A DNA stretch of 64,000 nucleotides from Arthrobacter sp. S39. Its GTDB lineage: Bacteria; Actinomycetota; Actinomycetes; Actinomycetales; Micrococcaceae. Positions within the stretch are counted from its first letter, which is position 1; each line of letters starts with the position of its first letter. The translations under genes were made by a program, and so were the position numbers. This document shows positions 18,001 to 26,436 of this stretch, one piece after another. The stretch is from NCBI RefSeq assembly GCF_004320525.1, contig NZ_SIHX01000001.1:1-64000 (forward strand). The letters are read 5' to 3'. The notes under the pieces were generated by a model. That model saw only the letters and a list, made by a program, of their open reading frames with translations, was not told the DNA's origin and made no database searches.

Positions 18001-18120
18001 ATGCCGTACGTCGACATCAACCCCCACAAAGGCCGCCCCAAATGGCAGGGATATACCATCCTGGCCATCCTCCTGATCCTTACCGCCAGTGTGGTGGGCG
18101 CCGCACTGACGCGCGTCTGA
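18001..18120 (+). CDS. small membrane protein
   Basis: This 39-residue frame starts 12 bp after the preceding small gene (ATG 18001) and stops at 18120. The N-terminus MPYVDINPHKGRPKWQGY is polar; the rest is one membrane helix (TILAILLILTASVVGAAL). The tight spacing suggests co-transcription with the gene before it. Function is unknown. Confidence 0.5.
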   Translation: MPYVDINPHKGRPKWQGYTILAILLILTASVVGAALTRV

Positions 18121-18180
18121 CCACGGGCTTCCTCCCCAGCACTTAGACTTGCTGTTTGTACCAGACAGTAAAGTGCCGCA

Positions 18181-19584
18181 ATGCCTTTTGCCGAACGTCC
18201 TGGGGGGACAGACATGCCCGATCCGGCGGATAAGAACCCGCGCGCCGACGCACACGATGATGCAGGGCAGCCGCAGCTGCGCCGACGCCGCGACGTCCGT
18301 CGTGGGGATGGCGATCTTGCGGACGCCTGGACAGGAACCATGCCAGCCGTAACACCCAACCCTTCCAGCCAGGCAGACGCCGGCCAGCCGGTCACGCGCC
18401 GGACTTCCTGGGCCGAAGCAGCTGCCGCGGCAGATGCCGTGAACCCCATCGAGCACGTCCCGGCCCCCACCCGCCGCCCCGCCAGGCCGCCGGCCACGTC
18501 CCAGCCCCAGGCCGGCCAGCCCGTCGCCCCAGAGTCGAGCGCCGCCGCCCCGGCCAGTCCCGCCGTCGCGCCTTCCCTGCCGGCTGCGCCCGCAGAGGCC
18601 CCTGCCTTCCGCCGCGTCCGGCCTACCGCGGCAGACGTCATCGCGGACACCCCGATGCCGGACTTCATCAGTTCACCGGGGCTGTTCGTCAAGGAACAGA
18701 AGCCGCGCCCCGTCGGTGGGTTCCGCGGTGCCATCTACTCCATGACAGGCGGAGCCTGGAACATGGGCCCCGGCGCCAAGCAGCGGCAGGAAGACGAACT
18801 GGGCCGCCGCATCTCTCGCCAGCTGCAGGGCAGCTACAACACCGCCATCCTCAGCCTCAAGGGCGGCATCGGCAAGACCTCCACCACCGTGGGCGTGGGC
18901 CTGACCCTCGCCGAATTCCGCGGCGACGCGCCCTGCGCCATCGACGCCAACCCGGACTCCGGCGATCTTGTGGAGCGCGCACTGGGGGAGGGCATCTACC
19001 AGCAGGCCAGCCCCCGCACAATCACCGACCTGCTCCGGAACATCGACACTGTCGATTCGCTCACGGCCCTGGCCCGGTACATGCACCACGCCGGCCGGTT
19101 GCACCTGATCGCTGGTGAGCAGGACCCGGAGGTTTCCGATTCGCTTACGGCGGCCGAGTACCTGCGGATCCGCAAGCTGATCTCCAGCTACTACTCGGTC
19201 GCGCTGACCGACTGCGGCACCGGCGTCACCCATAACGCCATGAGCGGGATCCTGCAGTCCGCGGACAACCTGGTGATCGCCGCCGGCTACGCGGTGAGCG
19301 GCGCCAAGCGTGCCCGCAGCACCCTGCACTGGCTGGCAAGCCACGGCTACGAGGACCTGGCCAGGAACGCCATTGTGGTGATCACGGACAAGGACGAGGT
19401 TTCCTCCCGCGTGGACAAGGACGCCATCGAGGAACACCTCTCCGGCATCTGCCGCCAGCTGATCGCCGTTCCGCATGACCGAGGCGTTGCTGACGGCGAC
19501 CTGGTCACCCTGGACGTTCTCAAGCCTGAGACGCGCCGGGCGTACAAGGAGATTGCCGCTGCGATTGTGGACGGGTACCAGTAG
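18181..19584 (+). CDS. ParA/MinD-like ATPase with long disordered N-terminus
   Basis: This 467-residue protein has about 150 residues of Ala/Pro-rich, low-complexity sequence, then a SIMIBI-class ATPase domain. The deviant Walker A motif SLKGGIGKTSTTVG lies near 225-238. Further blocks are CAIDANPDSGDL, VALTDCGTGVTH (Walker B region) and NAIVVITDKDEV. The layout resembles EspI-type proteins linked to type VII secretion and other actinobacterial ParA/MinD relatives that position cell-surface machinery. No WXG100 or EccC gene is nearby. A second start is possible at residue 12. A broken paralogue lies at 6052-6741. Confidence 0.8.
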   Translation: MPFAERPGGTDMPDPADKNPRADAHDDAGQPQLRRRRDVRRGDGDLADAWTGTMPAVTPNPSSQADAGQPVTRRTSWAEAAAAADAVNPIEHVPAPTRRPARPPATSQPQAGQPVAPESSAAAPASPAVAPSLPAAPAEAPAFRRVRPTAADVIADTPMPDFISSPGLFVKEQKPRPVGGFRGAIYSMTGGAWNMGPGAKQRQEDELGRRISRQLQGSYNTAILSLKGGIGKTSTTVGVGLTLAEFRGDAPCAIDANPDSGDLVERALGEGIYQQASPRTITDLLRNIDTVDSLTALARYMHHAGRLHLIAGEQDPEVSDSLTAAEYLRIRKLISSYYSVALTDCGTGVTHNAMSGILQSADNLVIAAGYAVSGAKRARSTLHWLASHGYEDLARNAIVVITDKDEVSSRVDKDAIEEHLSGICRQLIAVPHDRGVADGDLVTLDVLKPETRRAYKEIAAAIVDGYQ

Positions 19585-19716
19585 GCCTCGCGTTTCTCAC
19601 TGGTCAAATCTGCGGGAATAACCGGACCGTTCATCTCGAAGTGAGTAGTGAACGGCTGGAAATTCGAGTAGTGATTACGCGTGTGCTCAGCAGCACCCAG
19701 TTCCTAGTCTCAGAAG

Positions 19717-19932
19717 ATGGAACGAGGGGACTTTCGCGGTGGACGGCGGCTAAGACGAGCCCGACCCACAGACCAAGAGATTCAGGAACTTATTGCCCTG
19801 ATTTCTCAGGCCGGAACGGAAACAAAGGTTACCGTCATCAAGCCCTTCCCCGGTCCCTCTAAAGTGACCGAATCGTTGGCAGCCGTTGTCGGGTTGGCTA
19901 CTAGGATCATGCGGCGCCGGTCAACTCGTTAG
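19717..19932 (+). CDS. hypothetical small protein
   Basis: This 71-residue frame has a basic N-terminus and a plausible structured region (PTDQEIQELIALISQAGTE, then TKVTVIKPFPGPSK). An overlapping frame starting near 19641 (SSERLEIRVVITRVLSS) also looks protein-like, so the two may be parts of one frameshifted gene. No family was recognised. Confidence 0.35.
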   Translation: MERGDFRGGRRLRRARPTDQEIQELIALISQAGTETKVTVIKPFPGPSKVTESLAAVVGLATRIMRRRSTR

Positions 19933-20137
19933 GTATCAGCGGGGGGCGGCCTTTACTAGGAAATCGCTGCTGTCATTGTCGACGGTACCGGTAGGGATTA
20001 CCTTACTGGGCGCGTCCTGTGACAGTCAGCGGGAACACCGACGCCTAATCGTGACCAGACACGCCGGTATTACTGCAATGACCCTGTGCCTTCAGGAATA
20101 GATTCAGTGCACCAGCCATATGAAAGGTGCGTCAACG

Positions 20138-20242
20138 ATGACCATTCTTGAATACTTCTCAGGCGTTGCAATCATCCTCGGATCCCTCGTGGGTGCCATG
20201 GGGCTCTCCGCCATGGTCCTGCGTTTCCGGCGAAGCCACTAG
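20138..20242 (+). CDS. small membrane protein
   Basis: This 34-residue frame starts at ATG 20138 with GAAAGGTGCG upstream and ends at TAG 20242. It consists of one hydrophobic helix (FSGVAIILGSLVGAMGLSAM) and a basic tail (RFRRSH). It is convergent with the Hpt-like gene. Function is unknown. Confidence 0.5.
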   Translation: MTILEYFSGVAIILGSLVGAMGLSAMVLRFRRSH

Positions 20243-20310
20243 GTAGCTCGGGTCCGCTCCGGACCTTTGGACGGGCGGCCCCACCAGCAGACAACGGGGC
20301 GGCAGCCTTC

Positions 20311-20845
20311 TTAGACCGCCGGCTCCTGCCGTGAAGGCTGAGCTTCGAACCCCTGCAAGTCTGACCGCGCGTCGAGCAGCAGGCTGGGACCAGCCACCAT
20401 CAGTGTGGTGACGATCCCGTGCAGGACCTGTGCGGTCTCGGTTGCTTCCTCGAACGCGCCGCAGCGGATCAGCGACTCGATGCGCCGGCAGTACGATTCC
20501 GCTTCCACCGCGCCCGTCATGGCCGAGGTGATTTTCAGGCTCAGGGTGGCGTCCATGGCGCGTTTCGCATCGCGCTCGGCCAGGGTGTCCAGGATCCGTG
20601 TGATCCGTCCCGGCAGCATGGACAGGAAGTCTCCGAGGAAGTTCAGAGCGGCGGTGGGGTTTTCGATGTCCTCCGCCAGGCGCCGGATCTTTGCGGGTTC
20701 CAGCCTGGCCGGACCCCACTCAGGCAAGGTGGTCTGCCCTTCGGTGGAAAGTCCCGGCGCCGTGGCGGGGGGTGCCTCGGCGCCGGGACGGTATGACCGC
20801 GGCGGCGGTCTCGGCCGCCGCGGAAGTTTCAGTTAGTGCGCTCAT
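20311..20845 (-). pseudogene. Hpt-like protein, frameshifted near its N-terminus
   Basis: The uninterrupted frame runs from a TTG at 20727 to 20311 and encodes a four-helix histidine-phosphotransfer-like domain (FLGDFLSMLPGRITRILDTL, then SLKITSAMTGAVEAESYC). At the phosphoacceptor position, where Hpt domains have HxLKG, this protein reads TLSLKI, so the His is absent. A far better start is ATG 20845, preceded by GGCAGGAG. From there the frame reads MSALTETSAAAETAAAVIPS and is joined to the Hpt frame only if one G is removed from the GGG at 20785-20787 (VIPSGAEAPPATAPGLSTE). The gene is therefore either a recent frameshift mutant or contains a sequence error. Confidence 0.65.
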
Positions 20846-20890
20846 GTCTCCTGCCCTGGTAAATGGTCCCGATGGTGGTCAGGAGGTCAG

Positions 20891-21075
20891 CTTGGCGGTG
20901 CCAGCTTCATAACACCGCCAAGCGCTTGAGACCGCCGGTTTCCCGACGGAAAGCCCTTGGATCACCGGGCACCAACCCCAGTTTCACCCCGTTGATTCAG
21001 CGCTCCGGGCTTTACAAAAACCACTCTGCACGGCCGGGATCAAGGACCGCGGAAGGTGCGCTCAAGAATCACGCA
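20891..21075 (-). ncRNA. structured RNA-like element, copy 1 (leader of Hpt-like gene)
   Basis: Read on the minus strand this stretch folds into several helices shared with the copy at 21817-22005. AAAGCCC pairs with GGGCUUU to close a domain. A hairpin inside it has the conserved loop AAACUGGG. CCGUCGG-GAAA-CCGGCGG forms a GNRA-capped stem. A perfect 10-bp stem CUUGGCGGUG/CACCGCCAAG (20891-20900 with 20913-20922) ends it. G-U pairs make the minus strand the better folder. It lies 45 bp before the ATG of the Hpt-like gene, so it is probably part of its 5' leader. It matches no riboswitch class I can recall. Confidence 0.55.
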
Positions 21076-21177
21076 AGAGTTCCCAAGCCGTGGAAATCCC
21101 ACTTCACTGTCCTTCCCGTCGACCTGCCCCGTGAACGTTTTGAGGTGAACGGTGGTTGTCCGTGGCAGGATCGACGG

Positions 21178-21657
21178 ATGAACTCACCGCCACTCCCAGA
21201 GGTTCGTTCGGAACAGGGAAGTGCGCCCGCACGGGACGCGGCCGGAATTTGGGCTCGTGCTACCGCTCTGCGGGATCAGCTCCCCGATATTCCACCGCTC
21301 GATGACAAGCTGCCAGGCATTAAATCAGCGCTTGCCGAGGACGGCGCATTCCTCTTGACGGCGCGTATCGGTGACCGTGCGATGGCGTTCTCGATCGTCG
21401 TCCCTCGTGTGGCTGCCTTGGAAGTGCTCTACCTCGCAGTTGACCCGGAAGCTTGGGGCCAGGGCCTCGCGCGCCAACTCCTGGACCACCTCCGAAACCA
21501 CTCGGTGAACGCACAGACGCCCCTGGAGCTTTGGGTTATCGCCGACAACACGAGAGCGGTCGCCTGCTACGAAAGTGCCGGTTGGATTTCGACGCCCGAG
21601 ATTAAGGTCCGCAACTCGGCGGGCCGGCCGGAACGCCGCTACGTCCTGTCCCTGTGA
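21178..21657 (+). CDS. GNAT-family N-acetyltransferase
   Basis: This 159-residue protein starts at ATG 21178; a longer frame to 20863 lacks support and runs through the RNA-like element. The acetyl-CoA site is in VLYLAVDPEAWGQGLARQLL, with a Q-x-x-G-like pyrophosphate loop. ELWVIADNTRAVACYESAGW is the canonical GNAT C-terminal segment with its conserved Asn and Tyr. The substrate is unknown. It sits between the two copies of the structured element and is transcribed opposite to them. Confidence 0.85.
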   Translation: MNSPPLPEVRSEQGSAPARDAAGIWARATALRDQLPDIPPLDDKLPGIKSALAEDGAFLLTARIGDRAMAFSIVVPRVAALEVLYLAVDPEAWGQGLARQLLDHLRNHSVNAQTPLELWVIADNTRAVACYESAGWISTPEIKVRNSAGRPERRYVLSL

Positions 21658-21816
21658 AGGGCGGTCATGGGAAAGGCGTTCGCTGGCGTAGCTGACCTTT
21701 TGGGCATACGACGAGCACAAATATCCCGTGGGTAGGCGGCTCCGACGTCTCTGGTGCGTTGCCGTCGCGTAGCCGTTCAATCACCGGGAACGGGGGAAAC
21801 TCGCGTCCCTGGGACG

Positions 21817-22005
21817 CCTTGGCGGTGCCACCGTGATGACACCGCCAAGGGCCAGAGACCACCGGGTTTCCCCGGCAAAAAAGCCCTTGCACCACGGGTT
21901 GGTTACCCAGTTTGCAACCCGTGGACTCAGCGCTGGGGCCTTCTGCGAACCACTGTGCATGGCTTGGCTCAAGGCCGGCCGCAGTATTGCTCAAGAATGG
22001 ATCAA
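21817..22005 (-). ncRNA. structured RNA-like element, copy 2
   Basis: This is a diverged copy, roughly 65-70% identical by eye, of 20891-21075. All helices are kept with compensatory changes: AGGCCC/GGGCUU closes the domain, CCACGGGUUG/CAACCCGUGG carries the loop with AAACUGGG, GCCGGG-GAAA-CCCGGU keeps the GNRA loop, and CCUUGGCGGUG/CACCGCCAAGG is a perfect 11-bp stem (21817-21827 with 21840-21850). It lies between convergent genes, so it is not an obvious leader. An extra hairpin GCGTCCC/GGGACGC follows at 21802-21816. Confidence 0.5.
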
Positions 22006-22748
22006 GATTCCGGGGAGTCCAGCCACTCGTCAAAGGTCTGGCGTCCGGCGGCGGCATCCGCTGCCGGGAGCAGCGCGCCGCTGCGCATTGCTTTCCACCG
22101 GACCTCCGGGGCGGTAATCTCCACAACCAGCCGCTTCTTCCCGTTCTTCCGGAGGTACCTGCCCACCATGTCCTTGAGCCGCTCCGCTTTTGGGCCGCCG
22201 AGGTCGGGGAGGCGGCGCTGCGGGCCCACTTCGGCCGCGTGCACCAGGGCTTCGGCCACTTCCGCCGCGGCGATGGGCTGCGTTTTGAACCTGGGCACGA
22301 ACACTAACGGGCCCGCTGAAGCGTGGGCCAGTATCTGCGTCACGAACTCGTGGAACTGGGTGGAACGCAGGATGGTCCAGGGGATGTCTCCGCCGCGGAC
22401 CTCCTCTTCCTGGGCCCTCTTCCCGGCATAGAGTCCAGTGGGAGCCTTGTCCGCGCCCACGATGGAAAGCACCACATGGTGCTTCACCCCGGCGGCTTTG
22501 CCTTCCCGGTGCAGGTTTTCGGTGGTGGCCATAAAGAAGTCCGTTGACTTCTTGGTGTGCATGGAGTTCAGTCCCACCACGTCAATCACCGTCTCGACTC
22601 CCTGCAGGGCCGCGGCCAGGCCCTTGCCGGTGACCAGGTCAACGCCTTCATGCCTGGACAGGCTTTTGACCTGGTGGCCGCGTTCACGGGCAATGCGGAC
22701 CACGTGGCGGCCAACAATTCCGGTTCCCCCTGCAACGGCAATGTTCAT
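22002..22748 (-). CDS. NAD(P)-binding atypical SDR-family oxidoreductase
   Basis: This 248-residue protein opens with the dinucleotide-binding motif MNIAVAGGTGIVGRHVVRIA (GxxGxxG). It shows the NmrA/NAD(P)H-binding type of extended SDR sequence (VIDVVGLNS, HHVVLSIVGAD, WTILRSTQFHEFV). The catalytic YxxxK of classical SDRs is not evident, so it may act as a redox sensor or an NAD(P)-dependent isomerase-type enzyme. It ends ten bases before the GH32 gene's side of the operon and is oriented the same way, but downstream of it. Confidence 0.8.
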   Translation of the reverse strand: MNIAVAGGTGIVGRHVVRIARERGHQVKSLSRHEGVDLVTGKGLAAALQGVETVIDVVGLNSMHTKKSTDFFMATTENLHREGKAAGVKHHVVLSIVGADKAPTGLYAGKRAQEEEVRGGDIPWTILRSTQFHEFVTQILAHASAGPLVFVPRFKTQPIAAAEVAEALVHAAEVGPQRRLPDLGGPKAERLKDMVGRYLRKNGKKRLVVEITAPEVRWKAMRSGALLPAADAAAGRQTFDEWLDSPES

Positions 22749-22757
22749 AACTAGAGT

Positions 22758-24107
22758 CTATGGCGAGCCGCTCAGGAGGAACCGGCCTGCGTCCACTTCA
22801 GTTCCGGCCGGGTTTGCCACCGTGCTGAGCAGGGGAGCGCCGGCGGCGCCGGTCATCGTCAGCGTCACGGGCACGTCCACGATGGGCAGCGGGACCGCCA
22901 TGATCCCCTGGCGGCCGGAGATCTCCAGCACTCCTGCGTCGATGATCACCCGCAGTTCGGTTCCTTCGTCGGCCGGGAAGAACACATCGCTGAAGTCAGG
23001 ATTCCCGCCGGCCGTGACTTCGATGCCGTCGCCGTCGTGCCGGAGGGTGGCCAGGGACCCGTCCTGGGTGGCCAGGCTGATGACCGTCCCGGTGGTGACG
23101 GTGCAGCGGAGGTCCGCGCCGCCGTCGAGCACTGCCTCGAAAACTCCAGCGCCCGCCTGCTCCAGGTGGCCCGGCCCGGAGCGCCCCGCGAGGTCGGTGT
23201 GCGGGGCAGCCACCAGGGTGTCGCCGTCGAGCGTCAGCGTGTGCGGAACGCTCAGGGCGCTGGCCCACTGCCCGTCCGGGCTGATGACGCCCCGCACCCA
23301 GAAAATCAGCGACGGCGCCCCGTCCCTGTCCCGGAAGAAGGACGGCGCGTAGTAGCTCTTGCCGTAGCTGAGCTGCCCCCAGGAGCGTGCCGTGAACTTG
23401 CCGTCGGCGTAGCTGCCCACCCCGTACGCCACGTAGTGCAGGACGTCGTCCTCCCAGATGGAGGTCACCAGCACATGGGAGTCATCAATCTCGAACAGCT
23501 GTGGGCACTCCCACATGGTTCCTGTCCACACGGGCTCTGTTTCGGTGCCGGACCGCTGCGCGGCGATGCCGTCCAGGGTCCACTGCGACAGGTCCGCGGA
23601 GCTGTACGAAACCGCCGCCGCGGTTCCTCCTTCCAGCCCGGCGCCGACGAACATGCGCCATTGCCCGCCGTCGCGGAAGACGAACGGGTCCCGGTAGGCC
23701 ACCACGCCAAGGTCCGGTGCGGTCATCAGTTTCGGGCCCTTGGTCCACGAGTTCCAGGAGGCGTCATCGGCGGTGGCGGTCCTGACCGTCCCGATGCCGA
23801 GGTCCGGTTCGGTGACCGAGGTGTAGAACATGGTGGCCGCACCATCGGTGCCGGTCACGATGGAACCCGACCAGACGCCGTCGTCCCCTTCCCCGGGCGC
23901 GACGGCGACGCCCTGCTCCGTCCAGGCGATCATGTCCGGGGACGTGGCGTGGCCCCAGTGGCAGTTGGAGGCCCACGTGGTGCGGCCGGGCACGTACTGG
24001 TAGAAGAGGTGGTACTGGCCGTCCTTCCAGGTGACGCCGAGGGGATCGTTGATCCATCCTTCGGCGGCCGTGAAGTGGAAGGCGGGGCGGGGTTCGTGCG
24101 CGTTCAT
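22758..24107 (-). CDS. glycoside hydrolase family 32 (beta-fructofuranosidase-type)
   Basis: This 449-residue protein has the three GH32 active-site motifs: WINDPLG with the nucleophile Asp at 21, YRDPFVF near 137, and WECPQLF with the acid/base Glu near 201. A five-blade propeller followed by a C-terminal beta-sandwich is expected. No signal peptide is visible, so it probably acts inside the cell on short fructosides brought in by the adjacent ABC transporter. The start is ATG 24107 with AGAAGGATC upstream. It is the last catabolic gene of the operon, 33 bp after the GH172 gene. Confidence 0.9.
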   Translation of the reverse strand: MNAHEPRPAFHFTAAEGWINDPLGVTWKDGQYHLFYQYVPGRTTWASNCHWGHATSPDMIAWTEQGVAVAPGEGDDGVWSGSIVTGTDGAATMFYTSVTEPDLGIGTVRTATADDASWNSWTKGPKLMTAPDLGVVAYRDPFVFRDGGQWRMFVGAGLEGGTAAAVSYSSADLSQWTLDGIAAQRSGTETEPVWTGTMWECPQLFEIDDSHVLVTSIWEDDVLHYVAYGVGSYADGKFTARSWGQLSYGKSYYAPSFFRDRDGAPSLIFWVRGVISPDGQWASALSVPHTLTLDGDTLVAAPHTDLAGRSGPGHLEQAGAGVFEAVLDGGADLRCTVTTGTVISLATQDGSLATLRHDGDGIEVTAGGNPDFSDVFFPADEGTELRVIIDAGVLEISGRQGIMAVPLPIVDVPVTLTMTGAAGAPLLSTVANPAGTEVDAGRFLLSGSP

Positions 24108-24140
24108 GCTGATCCTTCTGTGCTTGTTTGGGGGACGGGG

Positions 24141-25505
24141 TCAGTGGGCCAGGACGCTGTTGGCGGCCAGGAACCGCTGCCGGACCTCCCTGGCCTGCTC
24201 GGCGTTGGCCTTTTCCCACTGGTCGATTTCGGCCTTGCGTTCGTTCCGGACGGCATCCCGCGTTTCGGTGAACTGCTTCATGCGTTCGGCGGAAGCGTCG
24301 CGGGCGGCCTGCTGGGCCGGCGTCAGTTCCGGCAGCGGGCGCTCCTCCACCTGGTCGCGGGGCCGCAGCGGCAGGCGCTCCTCCACGGCATCGATGTCCA
24401 GCACGGGGGAGGGCAGGCTCTGGTACCAGTAGGCCGTGGAGGACCAGTCATCGGACAGGTGGTTGGCGTGGCCGTGTTCGAACGTGACCTTGATGCGTTT
24501 CTGGAACCTGATGGGATCGGTCATGTGGAAGCGGTAGCTGTGGTGGAAGCCCGGCACGTTTTCCTCATGGACCATGGTGCCGTTCATCAGGAACGCGTTG
24601 TGCTGCATGCCCCAGGCGTGGCCGAAGTAGTCCTCCATGCCGGTGCCGTGCAGGCTGGGCGGCCAGGTGTCGTCGTCGATGAAGATCATGTCATCGCCTT
24701 CGCCCCACCAGGAGCCCTGGAAGTGGCGCACGGCCAAGTTGCAGCCCACGTAATGGCCCTGGCCCTCGGTCTCCAGCACCACGTAGTTGTCCTCGCCGGA
24801 CAGGTTGGGGATGGCCACCTCGATGCTGTTGGTCTGCAGGTCCGGGCCCCAGCCGGCGTTGGGCTTCTGCCGGCGCCAGTGCGCGTGGAAGTACGCGGTG
24901 TCCTCCGGCAGGGGCTCGGTGTGGAGCTCGTAGTCGATGTAGAAATACTGCAGGTAGGGGATGTCGTTCTGGTTCTCGACGGTGATGCGGGCCCTCGAGT
25001 TGAAGGGCATTTCGAAGTAGCTGTTGAACGCCGCGCTGCCGCCGAACGTGTTCAGTTCCCCTTCCTTGGCGGAGACGGAGAGCGGCAGCGAATCGTAGGA
25101 GCCGGACAGCGAGTTCAGCAGGCCGAAGAAGTCGCCCAGGGGCGCGATCACGCTGGGGGTTTCCTGGTCATCCCAGTACATCCTGAGGACAATCTTGCGG
25201 TAGTAGTCCGGGTCCACCACTTCCCAGCTGACGCCGAGCGCGTTGTGGATTTCCAGCATGGGCACGCCCACCAGTTCCGGCGAGATCTGGCCGGGGCCGG
25301 GCTGGATCCGGCAGGACTGGGTCATCCAGATGTGCGTGATGGAGCCCGGGCCCTCAATGTCCGCCAAGGTGCGTTCCTCCCCGGGCATCACGATCCAGTT
25401 GTCGCGGTTCCGGCCGGTCTGGTCCCAGCTGGAGGCGCGGGCCGTGCGGGCGGTGGAGAGCTTGGTCAGGCTCGAGAGCAGGCCTGAGCGGGTCGATGAA
25501 GCCAT
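24141..25505 (-). CDS. GH172 family protein (DUF2961)
   Basis: The start is ATG 25505 with GAAAGG upstream; a longer open frame to 25733 overlaps the permease gene and is artefactual. The 454-residue product is a DUF2961 protein, now glycoside hydrolase family 172, whose characterised members are difructose dianhydride I synthase/hydrolase (alpha-fructofuranosidase) and arabinofuranosidases. WGEGDD (Glu269) and GTGMEDYF (Glu291) fit the catalytic glutamate pair of the family. EGPGSITHIWMTQS is the usual N-terminal signature. No signal peptide is seen. The GH32 and sugar ABC genes alongside suggest fructan or difructose dianhydride breakdown. Confidence 0.88.
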   Translation of the reverse strand: MASSTRSGLLSSLTKLSTARTARASSWDQTGRNRDNWIVMPGEERTLADIEGPGSITHIWMTQSCRIQPGPGQISPELVGVPMLEIHNALGVSWEVVDPDYYRKIVLRMYWDDQETPSVIAPLGDFFGLLNSLSGSYDSLPLSVSAKEGELNTFGGSAAFNSYFEMPFNSRARITVENQNDIPYLQYFYIDYELHTEPLPEDTAYFHAHWRRQKPNAGWGPDLQTNSIEVAIPNLSGEDNYVVLETEGQGHYVGCNLAVRHFQGSWWGEGDDMIFIDDDTWPPSLHGTGMEDYFGHAWGMQHNAFLMNGTMVHEENVPGFHHSYRFHMTDPIRFQKRIKVTFEHGHANHLSDDWSSTAYWYQSLPSPVLDIDAVEERLPLRPRDQVEERPLPELTPAQQAARDASAERMKQFTETRDAVRNERKAEIDQWEKANAEQAREVRQRFLAANSVLAH

Positions 25506-25530
25506 TTTTGGTACCTTTCGGGAAAGTTGT

Positions 25531-26436
25531 TCAGCCCTTGACGGCTGACTGGGTGAGGCTGGCGATGATCCACCGCTGGGCCACGAGGAAGACGATGAGG
25601 GCCGGTGCGATGGCGATGGTGGTGGCCGCCATGACCTGGGCCACGTTGCCGGCGCCGTACGGGCCGAGCATGAGGACCAGGCCCAGCGGCAGGGTGGCGG
25701 TGTCCGTGCTGTTGAGGAAGATCGACGGGGCAAAGTAGGCGTTCCAGCTGCCCAGGAACGTGATCACGCCCAGGGTGCTGACGGCGTTCTTGGCCAGCGG
25801 CAGCGCGATCAGCCGGTAGGTCTGCCAGGCGGTGGCCCCGTCCATCCGGGCGGCGTCGATGATCTCCTGCGGCAGGCCCAGGAAGAACTGCCGCAGCAGG
25901 AACACGCCCAGGGCTCCGGTGATGCCGGGCAGGATCAGGCTGAGCGGGTTGTCCAGCAGGCCGAAGGTCCGCATGAGCAGGAACAGGGGAATGATGGTCA
26001 CCTGCGCCGGCACCATCAGCGAGGACAGCAGGCCCACAAAGATAGAGTTTTTGCCCGGAAAGTCCAGCTTGGCGAACGCGTAGCCGGCCATCGGTGCGGT
26101 GAGGATCATGCCGATGCTGACGGCAATGGCGATCACCGCGCTGTTGAACATGTTCTTCAGGATCGGCACCGGCCCGCTGACCGCGTCCACGTAGTTGGAC
26201 CAGTCCCACTCGGTGGGCAGCCACTGCGGCGGCAGGTCGTACGCCTGGCTGGCATCCCGGAGCGAGGTGGTGAACATCCACAGGAACGGTGCGATCATCC
26301 CGACGGCGCCCAGGACCAGCAGCACCACCGAAACAGTCTTGCCGACGCCGGGGCGGGGCCGCCGCCGTCGTCCGTCCTTTCCGGAACGTGGGCGTCCGGC
26401 ACCTGGCCGGGACGGAAGGGCAGCTGCGTTACTCAT
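25531..26436 (-). CDS. carbohydrate ABC transporter permease (MalG type)
   Basis: This 301-residue protein has six predicted helices and the EAA loop EIIDAARMDGATAWQTYRLI, where the ATPase contacts the permease. A basic N-terminal tail of about 30 residues precedes the first helix. Its start overlaps the end of the upstream permease gene by 8 bp. It works with the MalF-type permease and the binding protein; no dedicated ATPase is encoded here, so a shared MsiK-like ATPase elsewhere probably energises it, as is common in actinobacteria. Confidence 0.9.
   Translation of the reverse strand: MSNAAALPSRPGAGRPRSGKDGRRRRPRPGVGKTVSVVLLVLGAVGMIAPFLWMFTTSLRDASQAYDLPPQWLPTEWDWSNYVDAVSGPVPILKNMFNSAVIAIAVSIGMILTAPMAGYAFAKLDFPGKNSIFVGLLSSLMVPAQVTIIPLFLLMRTFGLLDNPLSLILPGITGALGVFLLRQFFLGLPQEIIDAARMDGATAWQTYRLIALPLAKNAVSTLGVITFLGSWNAYFAPSIFLNSTDTATLPLGLVLMLGPYGAGNVAQVMAATTIAIAPALIVFLVAQRWIIASLTQSAVKG

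Noticed and set aside
20891..22005. IS or MITE origin of the duplicated structured element
   Set aside because: No target-site duplication or common terminal inverted repeats were seen, and compensatory changes in helices favour an RNA. This is not fully excluded.
23037..25487. 816-codon plus-strand frame across GH32 and GH172
   Set aside because: The minus-strand products have complete enzyme motifs. The long frame is caused by GC-biased third positions.
25506..25733. N-terminal extension of the GH172 frame
   Set aside because: It overlaps the permease gene and lacks a ribosome site; ATG 25505 has GAAAGG upstream.
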